In this document: positions 21,737 through 31,600 of the stretch, piece by piece
Position numbering within the stretch: the stretch's first letter is position 1
How the letters are laid out: every line of letters starts with the position of its first letter
Source of the DNA: Pseudisothecium myosuroides
Taxonomy: Eukaryota; Streptophyta; Bryopsida; Hypnales; Lembophyllaceae
Direction: 5' to 3'
Length of the DNA: 64,000 nt
NCBI GenBank assembly: GCA_951799445.1
Contig: OX637293.1
Location: forward strand, 23,684,001 to 23,748,000
Notes under the pieces: model-generated
Database searches by the model: none
The model's input: only the letters and a program-made list of their open reading frames with translations
What the model was told of the DNA's origin: nothing
Translations under genes and position numbers: made by a program

Positions 21737-23609
21737 TTAACCCCTAAAGGACTGAGGCCTTTTTTCTGCCAAAAAACACTGAAAACTGCCATTTCTATAG
21801 CAAAGAATAAAAAAAATTGAAAATATTTTTTTTTCACATCCAACTGTAGGATCTTACACCTAACTAGTATAAGAATGTGTGGAATTTTTTTTAGAATTTT
21901 TGACCACACAAATTGCAAGATATTTGCATTTAAAGTGAAAAAAACAAGTTTTTCAGCACATTGCGGGACTAGATTTTTTGACTTTAAACATTTTTAACTT
22001 AAAATTTTTGCACTACAGAGTTTTGAGTTTTTATTTTTTATAGTGGAGAATTGAGTTGAGAGTCTAAAAAAAAAAAATATTCAAAAAAAACTTAATTATC
22101 ATTCTTAACCCCTAAAGGACCGTTGTCCCTTCAGGGGACAAATGCGTTTTCGGGCAGGTACCTACGGGCTGAAATTTTCTCCTGATTTTTTGAAACTTTT
22201 TTTGGAGATAGAAAAACTGATAAGCTTTGTGGGAATATAATTTTTTTCACAATCGGTGCCCGGGAACAAAAGTTATGACCAAATAAGCTCAAAACAGGGG
22301 ACGGCGGGCAGCCTGGGCAGCAAAAAGAAAATGGACAAAAATTTGAATTTTTTTTTTTAGTATTTTTTTTCTCATAGATTATATTTTTGCCTATCTGGAA
22401 AGCTTTGATTCATTTCATTTGGATATGTTATGAGAGAGTTATGGACATTCTTGTTTTTCGGGCAGTTAGAGCATCTTTTTGAAAAAAATAACTTGTAGGA
22501 TTCATTTCTGAATGCAATTTTTCAAATTTTTCAAATTTTTTTTTTTTGCATAATCTAATTTACTTGTTAGAAAAATCTCACCATTGGGATTAGTGCATTT
22601 TAATTCCATCTAAAATATATGAATATTTTAGATTTTCCTTCTATCTCATACCTACTTCTACTTAGCAATTTTTTTAAGAATGATAATTAAGTTTTTTTGA
22701 ATATTTCTTTTTTTCCCTAGACTTTCAACTCAATTCTCCACTATAAAAATTTAAAGCTCAAAACGCTTTAGTGCAAAAATTTTAATTTAAAAATGTTCAA
22801 AGTCAAAAAATCTAGTCCCGCAATGTGCTGAAAAACTTGTTTTTCTCACTTTAAACGCAGATATCTTGCAATCTGTGCGGTCAAAATTTCTGAAATTTTT
22901 TCCACACACTTCCATACTAGTTAGGTGTAAAATCCTACAGTTAGATGTGAAAAAAAAAATTCAATTTTTTTTACTTTTTGCTATAGCAATGGCAGTTTTG
23001 AGTGTTTTTTGGCAGAAAAAAGGCCTTGGTCCTTTAGGGGTTAAAAAAATTGTTAAGTAGATGTAGGTACAAGATAGAAGGAAAATCTAAAACATTCATA
23101 TATTTTAGATGGAATTAAAACGCACTAATCCCAATGGTGAGATTGTTCTAACAAGTAAATCAGACCATCCAAAAAAAAAAATTTGAAAAATTTGAAAAAT
23201 TGCATTCAGAAATGAATCCCAAAGTTATTTTTTTCAAGAAGATGCTTTAACTGCCCGAAAAACAAGAATGTCCATAACTTTCTCATAACATATCCAAATG
23301 AAATGAATCAAAGCTTTCCGGAAAGCCAAAAATATAATCTATGAGAAAAAAAATATTAAAAAAAAAATTCAAATTTTTGTCCCTTTTTTTTTTGCTGCCC
23401 GAGCTGCCCCCCGTAGCCTGTTTTGAGCTTATATGGTCATAACTTTTTTTCCCGGGCACCGATTGTGAAAAAATTATATTCCCTTGAAGCTAATCAGTTT
23501 TTCTACCTCCAAAAAAAGTTTCAGAAAATTAGGAGAAAATTTCAGCCCGTAGGTACCTGCCCGAAAACGCATTTGTCCCCCATAGGGACAATGGTCCTTT
23601 AGGGGTTAA
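21737..23609 (+). mobile_element. TTAA element, family A, host copy split by insertion A4
   Basis: The left end TTAACCCCTAAAGGACTGAGG (21737) and the right end CAATGGTCCTTTAGGGGTTAA (ending 23609) bound one forward copy. It is interrupted at 22105-23044 by an inverted copy of the same family. Removing the insert leaves an element of about 937 bp, like the intact copies at 48615-49541 and 51769-52707. It encodes no transposase. Confidence 0.85.
22105..23044 (-). mobile_element. TTAA element, family A, inserted into another family A copy
   Basis: A complete inverted copy: TTAACCCCTAAAGGACCG at 22105 and CCTTGGTCCTTTAGGGGTTAA ending at 23044. The host sequence is ATCATTC before it and AAAAATTG after it. 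Intact copies have one TTAA at this point (for example ATCATTCTTAAAAAATTG at 48980), so a single TTAA became two. This defines both the termini and the target duplication. Confidence 0.9.
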
Positions 23610-24289
23610 TCTAAGTCTACTTTTACACCTATTGAAATTAATAGTCAAGAAATCTACTTTCGTTGATTATAGAAGTACTTTATTGTAAGATGTACATCTT
23701 ATAAATGCATTATGTTGAACCCTGTTGAAGACTTGCAATTTTTGAACTTCACCTTAGACAGAGAGAATATTTGATATGGATTTCCTCTACTGTTGAACAA
23801 CCTTTCCTATTTTTTGATATTTTAATGTTTCTAGATTCTTAATCACTTTCATCCTGAAAAATTGAAATCAGTAGCCTATATGTCACTACTTACAGTGAAA
23901 CTATCTATTGCCATGTACATAGCCTACCACAAAAAAAAGAGGTGCTTGTCATCCACAAAAAGTTAGAACCTCACAAGTCACAAGATCTCATTCATTGTAG
24001 ACCAAATTGTGACAGATGTACAGATCTCCCTTCATTCATCATCACTACACAAAATAGTGAAATTAAATTGTCCCATATTACTTTCTCAACAATCGACACT
24101 ATATAAATATTTACTACTATTGTATAAGAAGGCACGACTTTTGAATTAGGTACTGTTGTAATTGGGACTCATGAACCTCCACATAACATTGTTAAAGAAA
24201 CATGGGGGGGTCCCTTTTCCTTCCACAGAAAGTGGGAGCCCCCTTATTGTAGAATCCACATGGAGGGGAGTGGTTTGGCGGGATGGCCT

Positions 24290-24430
24290 AGCTAACAACC
24301 CACCAATGAGCAGCTGCAGATTATAACTATAATTCTCCCCAGGTATCTTGGAAGAATTATACCTTCACGTGGGAGGTGGAAGTTCAATTGGTTAAGGAAT
24401 GTTATGCATGGGTACAAACAAAAATATCTA
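24290..24430 (+). repeat. Possible SINE-like fragment
   Basis: GGAAGTTCAATTGGTTAAGG at 24376-24395 resembles a tRNA-type A box (AGCTCAGTTGGTTA). It lies inside a stretch absent from the paralogous leader at 27500. A similar block is at about 3205-3260. No tail or target duplication is clear. Confidence 0.25.
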
Positions 24431-25078
24431 TAGAAATATAATTTGTTGACTTTGATAACTTGTAAAGTAACTTTTGTGAAGTAAGGCAACCTAATTGTTA
24501 AGGTCACCTAATTTCACTATTTTCTGTACATCAACTCATCGTCACTTCAAGTATCATCTCGTCATCAATTCAAGCCTTCCATCTCACTCCAAAAGTTCTT
24601 GCCAATCAAAGACTCCCCGAATCATGTTACAGTGCTACTGTAGAAACAGGATGCCCGGATGTTTTCCTGGTCAGATCTGGATATCTGGATATTCTTAACA
24701 TCTGCAGCGCATGGCCAGGCAGAAGCAATTTTTTCAACTGTGTGTTTCTCAGCCCTGGACCCAACTGAACTGGTGCACCTCGCCTTGCGTTGCAGATGTT
24801 TAGAGACGAAGGAGAGCTTATCTTAGCTCACTTTGAGTTCATCGCCACTAAATTTTCTCTCTAGTTTCCATCTGTGCGGCATTTGTCAGCTCTCAAATTG
24901 ATTTCACGCACACTCGTAACCAGACAATTTGGAGCACATTATCTGTGGACTTGTCTGCAAAATTAAGTGCATGTAACGAGACCACATGAAAGGCGGTTAT
25001 TCTTTGCTTGATCAATGATGTCTGAAACCTTCTGTTGTTGTGTTATGTTTCTGAAAGGAGATTATGGAGTTTTCTGAG

Positions 25079-25530
25079 AGCATCTGTAGTGGTCTCTTGG
25101 CAAACAATCCCAGTATCGGCAAATGGAGGGGCATTCCATGAAGCCTGCATAGTGCTGGGCTTGTTTTAGAACATTGATCCAATACAAAGCAATCCAAATT
25201 TCACACAGACTTTTTTGTATTATAAAAAGAAAGGAAGGACAAGATTCTACATTAAAAAAAAGACTTTTCATGCAAACAAGGGAAGGTTGCATTGATTGGC
25301 ACACATTACAATGCGGGAAAAGGTATGACAATGATGAATTTTCGTGTAACGAGCCAAGTTGCGGGCCTTTCATATTTCCGCAAATTGCCGGGGTTGGGAA
25401 GAATAAAGATGGGCCCGCGAATAAAGAGAGACCAATGCTAGATGCATTGGAGTGCAAATTTAATTACAAACCACTTTGACCTCGATACAGTGCCGATACC
25501 GTAACGTTTGTGGAGACCACTACAGGTGCT
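25079..25530. mobile_element. 452 bp TIR element with 5 bp target duplication CTGAG
   Basis: The ends AGCATCTGTAGTGGTCTC and the complement of GAGACCACTACAGGTGCT are inverted repeats. They are flanked by CTGAG at 25074-25078 and 25531-25535. The paralogous leader has the unfilled site TTTTCTGAGTCATGTGAAGG at about 28315-28335. The internal frames of 101-131 residues are not recognised. The superfamily was not assigned. Confidence 0.75.
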
Positions 25531-25535
25531 CTGAG

Positions 25536-27185
25536 TCTTGTGAAGGTTTCTATATGTGAGTGTTGTAATATGAGTATGGATATGATGACGAATGGAATGA
25601 AAATTCTCACATTCCAAATTAGAGTAAACCAGCCATTTACCGCATAGATCCAAAAACCGCACAACAACCCTTCCAAATAATGAACAATTACCACACAATT
25701 CAACTACCAATTCAAATTTGACGGGAACAAATTTTGTATCACCTCCCAATGACCGCACATTGTGCGGTGAAGGGGCGCAAAGAATTTTTAACTAGATTTC
25801 AATTTCATTGCCTTTAAATTGCAATAAAATTTGTAGGAAGAAAACTTGCATTCTGCTTTTTGAAGGTGAATCTTAATATGACATTTAAATAATCATGCCA
25901 AATTTCAAAACATATAAGTCTCTATGTTTATGTAGGGAAAGGTTTAAATTTTGTCTGTGCAGTGATTGGCAAATTTATTCTAATAGGGAAGAATGTGGAA
26001 TTTTTTTTTAAAAAAAATATTTATTTTTCATTTACTAAAAAATTGTTAAGTAGAAGTAGGTTCCCGATATGCAACTTCTATATTATACTCAAGGGGTCAT
26101 CGACATTAAAACAGCTTAGAAGACGGCTTTTGTAAAAATTATATCAAATTAAAAAGACCAAAAATTTAGGTGAAGATCAAATTAAATAATATGAAATGTA
26201 AAAAAATTTGAGTTGCATATTTATTAAAAAGAATCATAATACATATGAAGAATTGTACATAGTTTTTAAAAACCCATAGAAGAAGTTCCCTCCAATTAAA
26301 TTAGAATTCACTCTTAATGTTTTATTTTTAATTAAAAAATTAAACTTTTATTCAAAAATCCAAAAATTTGGGTAGCTTGTCACATGATACATGTATTTAA
26401 AAAAATTCATATATGTAGGTTTTTAATGCTATTATTGTCCTCAAAGAATATTCATTTCATATATATAATTACATTTTTGGATTTTTTGTTAAAAGGTCTA
26501 CAAAAAATTTCTATATTAAAACAATTTCTATCCCTTGAGATTGGACTAAAGTGCATTATAAGTAATTATAATCAAGGCCATGTTATGCAAGAGTTGTATA
26601 CCCGAGAATAGGTTCAAGATTCAAAGAAAATCTAAATTGTTAATACTAGGGTGTTAACAATTTAGATTTTCCTTCAATCTTAAACACACTAATCTCAATG
26701 GTGAGACTATTCTAGAAAAAAAATATTAACTTTGTAAATTTTTTTTGGAAAAATTGTGAAAATTGAGATCAGAAATGAATCCTACAAGTTATTTAACTTA
26801 TGTTTTCAAGAAGATGGATTGCTCTAGTTGCCCCCCAAATAAGATTGTCCATAACTTTTTCATTAAAAAATCCAAATGGAATGAACCAAAGCTTTCCATG
26901 AAGATAAAAATACAATCTATGAGAAACAAGTTCTTAAAATTTTATTTTTTTTTTTGTGTGGGGGGAACCTTTCTTTCCACTGCACCTAAAAAAAGGGCCT
27001 TTTGTACCATAATTTTTTGCTCCTGCGCATCGATTGAAATAAAAATTATATTCCTAGAAAGCTAATGTTTTTTTTTAAATTTTCACAAAAAGGTTTCAAA
27101 AAATCATGATGAATATTGAAACCGTAGGAGCTTGTCCAAAATTCATTTTGTCCCCCAAGGAGACAATGGGACTTTAGGTGTTAAA
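25536..27185 (+). mobile_element. Remnant of a TTAA family A element with insertion, plus dispersed repeat
   Basis: The right end GGGACTTTAGGTGTTAA finishes at 27185 and family A landmarks precede it (CTTGTCCAAAATTCATTTTGTCCCCCAAGG, split here as a landmark only by its GTCCCCCAAGG part). A left fragment around 26030-26060 (AAAAAATTGTTAAGTAGAAG) is separated from it by about 550 bp of unrelated AT-rich DNA. About 25680-25985 repeats 3270-3600. A short hairpin ACCGCACATTGTGCGGT lies at about 25752. Confidence 0.45.
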
Positions 27186-27538
27186 ATGAGGATCTTACCA
27201 CAACTTGTGTTCCTAATTTAACTTAAACTATGTAGTGTCTCCAATGAAGGAAATATGAATGGGAGGTCTAGTCATCGAGGGAAAGCCGCGGAACCATATA
27301 AGTGACAACATCTCACTCACTCTTAACCAATTCATGACAAATAAACCAATCTCACTGCAAGCATCATCACTACATCACTACACAAAATTATAGTGAAATT
27401 TGGTTGCTCCATACTAATTTCTCAACATTTGACACAATATAAATATTTCATGTTATTGTATAAGAATGCACTACTTTTCAAGTAGGTATTGTTGTAATTG
27501 GGACTTGTAAACCTCCATGCGTATGAATGGAAACATTT

Positions 27539-27656
27539 GTGGTTGCGGGTTCAATACCTGACAGTGACAAGTTATTTACCTTGTGTGAAATCATCCTTTC
27601 ATCCTGACGGAAACCGCTTTGCAGTGTGTTTCCTTAACACGCTTGTGTCAAAAAAA
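27539..27656 (+). mobile_element. 5'-truncated tRNA-type SINE with 12 bp target duplication
   Basis: The element starts GTGGTTGCGGGTTCAATACC, which contains a pol III B-box-like GGTTCAATACC, and ends in an A-run. It is flanked by ATGGAAACATTT at 27527-27538 and 27657-27668, as target-primed insertion produces. The A box is missing, so the copy is 5'-truncated. It lies about 380 bp upstream of the first P450 TATA box. Confidence 0.7.
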
Positions 27657-27910
27657 ATGGAAACATTTATAGAAGAATTTGTTGACTTTGATGGCTTGTA
27701 AAGTAACTTTCTTCAAGTAAGACAAGCTAATTGTTCAGGCAACCTAATTTCACTATTTTGTGTACATCACTTCATCGTCACTTCAAGTATCATCCCTACA
27801 TCATCTCGTCATCACTTCAAGTCTTCCGTCTGACTGCAAAAGTTCTTGAGTGAAAGATTCCCTCGAGTCCATGTTACAGTGCTAGTGTGGAAAGGGTACC
27901 CCGTTCTTCC

Positions 27911-27918
27911 TATAAATA
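27911..27918 (+). promoter_or_regulatory. TATA box of the first P450 gene
   Basis: TATAAATA lies about 200 bp upstream of the leader splice donor. At the same alignment position the second P450 and the orphan leader have GGATATCTGGATA-type sequence without a TATA box. Confidence 0.55.
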
Positions 27919-28116
27919 CTGTATCTGCAACCCACGGCCAGGCACAAGCAATTTGTTCAACTGTGTTTCTCAGCCCTGGACCCAAGGTACCCCTCGCCTT
28001 GCGTTGCAGATATCCAGACTGAGACGGATGAGAGCTTAATATCTTAGCTGACTTTGAGTTCATCGCTACTAAATTTTCCTCTCAGTCTAGTTTCGATCTG
28101 TGCGGCACCCAGGCAG

Positions 28117-28629
28117 GTAATCAAGCTGCTGGATTGGTTTAATTTGATTTGACACACACTCATTACCAGACAATTTGGAGAACATTAATTATCTGTGGAC
28201 TTGTCTGCAAAACTGCATGTAACGAGACCACACGAAATGCAGTTATTCTTGTTTGATCAGTGATGTGTGAAACGTACAATTGTTGTGTTATGTTTCTGAA
28301 AGGAGATTATGGCGTTTTCTGAGTCATGTGAAGGTTTCTGTACGTGAGTGTTGTGAGATGAGTATGGAGAAGATGACGAATGGAATGAGAGTTGTCACAT
28401 TCCGAGTAGGGGGAATGTTGCTGTACTGTTTGGGGGTTTGAAGAGGATGAGTACTTAGAGCTTGGCTATGGCGAAAGGGGAGAGAGAGGGGAGAATTTCA
28501 AGGGGAGCCGTGGGTTTGAACTCTCAGTGGGAAAAGATTGTTGGTTGTGGATGTAGTTTACTGTAGTTTAACCTTTCTGCAACCCTGTACGAATTGCCTC
28601 GTTGAGTTGATGGATTTCTTATGGTGCAG
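28117..28629 (+). other. 5' leader intron of the first P450 gene
   Basis: The donor CAG/GTAATC at 28117 and the acceptor GTGCAG ending at 28629 are both conserved in the second gene (57076 and 59338). The intron removes the ATG at 28621, which decides that translation starts at 28639. Inferred from conservation between paralogues. Confidence 0.65.
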
Positions 28630-28638
28630 GTCAGCAAT

Positions 28639-31600
28639 ATGGCGTTGGAGGTTGCATGGCTGCTCACAGCATTGATAATCCTGGCAACAATCTGCATTGG
28701 AGTGTTCAAGGGCATCCTTGGTGACCTTGTTCTGTACAGACGAGGACCTCGTGACTTCCTTCTTGACCGCTTGGCCAGGTTCTTCTCAATCCATCTCTCA
28801 CTGTTGTTTGGGACAATCGGGGTTTCGTTTTCCCGATGGTTACTTTGCCTTCACAGTAGGAAACTCTGTCCCCTAGCTTCAGCTATTTTGAGTGATTTTC
28901 TTAGTAGAATGCATTTTAGTTTTTCAATTTCCATCTTCATTTTCATATTTCAAGAGGGTTCCACCGCACTAACTAAAATACGTGTTGTTTGATATTGTAT
29001 GGATAAGTTAAAGTATGCATTGTTTGAATGCCATATGAAAAAGTCATGAGTTTTGATAAGTTTGTTCTGTGAGTGAGTAAACGATCTATGTGCAGGCTTT
29101 GATTTTTAGCTGTTAGGCATTGCCTTGGTCCCTAGATTCTGGATCGTAACATTTACTCATCGCAAAGAATCTTGTATGAGAGAAGCTTTTACTTCCATAA
29201 CTCTTGCCGTGCTTTAACTTTGGGGACTTGTGATGTGCTATTCCCCCACCATTTTCATTTCTCATTCTTGATTGTTTAGATATGGAGATCCTTTCACCAT
29301 TTCATTGATGGGCAGAACGTACACGGTAGTCAATTCGCCTGAAACCATCAAGTTTGTTCTTTCGACTGCCCATGCATCTTTTCCACAAGGCTACTCACGG
29401 CAGTTTTATCAACTTCTCGGTGAGGGGAAATACTCGGATGAAAGGCACCCCCACTTCAGAAAGCATATACTTTCTGCTGCCTCAGGAGATGGACTTCAGA
29501 AGCTGGTTCCGTTCATCAGCTCCTTGGCCGAGAAAACTGTCAAGTCTTGGGAAAATCAAGCTGTGGTGAACTCGGTGGAGGAGGTGGACAAGGTCAGTGT
29601 TACAACGTTTTCTTGGAAGACATTCAATGTTTATGGACTATACTGCTCTTTTGAATATATGATTATGTGCTCAAATTTCACCCAGTTTGTTCAATGTGTG
29701 CGTTAAGCGCAAGTTCTTATCATGTGGTTTTTGCTCGAAAATCATCATCAAAGATATTGGGAAGGAGCAGGACGGCCGTCTACGTCCTGCAGCTTTCATT
29801 TCCATGTTAGATTACAATCACAGTAATATTGAAGGTTTTTTAGGAAATATATACGGTAGAATTTGTGCAGATGGCTTTGTGCACTTTTAAGGACCAAGTG
29901 GCACGTACAGGGTGCGGATTATGTGTCTTAGAGATGTCTTCCATATTTTGAGAACTTGTTTGAGTTAACTCTCAATTTAAATTGACATAACATGCTATGT
30001 GTCGTTATTCACTTAATTTTTTCCTGCAATGCATATAGCTTTTAGTTATTGTCTTAAACAGAACAGTTGTGACAGTGATAGCTTACTGTTCAATGTTAGT
30101 GTTCATCTTCAGCAGATGTTCCACGATAATATATGTAGACTGAACCCTTTGAGGGTTATTTGATAGAGTGATGATGCTACTCATACAGAAAATTTGAACT
30201 GTCTGCAGTTTGCATTTAGTGTGGGGATGCACCTTTTTTGGAGGGATGTCGAACTGGGCTCGGAGGAAATGAAGCAAATTAGGAACGAAATCTCCCGCGT
30301 TGCAGAAGGTCTGGTGGTTTTACCCATCAATTTTCCTGGATTCAGTTTCCACAAGGCGTTGAAGGTGTGTTTCTAGACCATTTCCAGCCTTTGAGTCATT
30401 AGTCTTCGATTGTTCCGTATGCTCAACCGAGTAGAACCGTAGGTTGCTGCAAAATTTCGAAAGGCAATATTGAGTCTGCAGGTCATGAGTCTATCTATTG
30501 TTTCCATGGAGGGGTGATTCAAGTTGCAACTTGCTCATGCACTTGTTCATAATATTCACCAGAGGTATTAATATTCGAGGTTGTTTGTGAGTCTGATTGT
30601 GCACTTCTTGGTTCACAGAATTTGAAAACATTTTTTATGCTTAGGTATCTTGAGTTGAGCTTCTTTGAGGGCTATATACATATGCGTCACCCCTTTGATA
30701 CATGTCTCTGTGATTTTTTGACATGACTGTAGCTTAAAAACTTCCAGCATGACCAAATTGGAATGTTGATGAACCAACTGTGTTGCCCACCTCATGGAAT
30801 TGTTGAATCAGGCCAGACAAGTTCTTGTATCCCGCATTCAAAGTGCAATCTCAAGGAGGAGGAAAGCTGGTATCCAACAGGATGACATATTGAATGCTCT
30901 TATGAGCATGGGGGAGGATGAAGTTTCGGATTATGATATCTGTTGCGTTATGGTGATTATGATGTTTTCTGCTTTTGCTACAAATGCTGCTTTGATTCCT
31001 TGGGTTCTAAAATACGTGGATAACTTTCCAGAAGTGCGCCAACGTGTACAGGTGAAATCTTGTTTTTTTGATAGATTTATGATGGGATGACAAACTTTCT
31101 AGACTTTTCTACGCAAATTCTGTATTTGTGGACAGCTTTTTTTGCTTGCTTTGAACAAGTGTGGTTGTAAGTGATAACTGATACCTTCATTTCCTGACCG
31201 GGTTCCTGACATAGGTAGGGAATTGCTACTTTGGACATGGAAGATATCATTTAGCAGATAATGCGTTACCTAATACGTTTCTGTCTTGACTTTTAGTTGC
31301 TAGAGATTCGATCACCACAGTGATAATCGGTCCTTCAAAGATCTGTAACTCAAATCGTAAAAGCAAATGTTTTGTGTTTATTCTATAAAAATAGTGTTAT
31401 TTGGAAGTCTGCACATCTCATAATTCAGCGTACTTAGTAGTTCCTTTGATTCAGGACGAACAAGATTGTCTTCGGCAAAAGATGACTGAAGACAAGTCAT
31501 TGACTTGGTTCAAGCCCAAGAGGAGCATGCCTTACACTCTGCAAGTAATTCGTTTTGACCTATGCATGTAATTCTAAATAGAAAATTTATTTATAAAATA

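Larger units (their letters stand above)
23940..25618 (+). pseudogene. Orphan copy of the P450 promoter and leader, no coding exons
   Basis: Matches about 27260-28395 upstream of the first P450 and 55440-59110 upstream of the second. Shared landmarks include the CGCCTTGCGTTGCAGAT block, TTTGAGTTCATCGC and GTGCGGCA. About 34 bp around the leader splice donor (CAGGTAATC in the other copies) is missing here at about 24882. A 452 bp TIR element (25079-25530) is inserted near its end. No P450 exon follows, so it is read as a truncated third duplicate. Confidence 0.65.

Noticed and set aside
21595..21918. Frames with a shared FWQKKG..PLGV ending in several TTAA elements (also 22866-23060 and 51687-51950)
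   Set aside because: They read across the terminal repeat of homologous element copies, so the similarity comes from DNA identity. The frames differ in start and extent and resemble no transposase.
28779..28992. Open frame running past exon 1 of the first P450 ([14 protein letters not shown] and onward)
   Set aside because: Splicing at GCCAG/GTTCTT gives the correct phase and the expected LARYGDPF join in both paralogues. The extension is intron; the two genes even differ by a frame-changing base in it.
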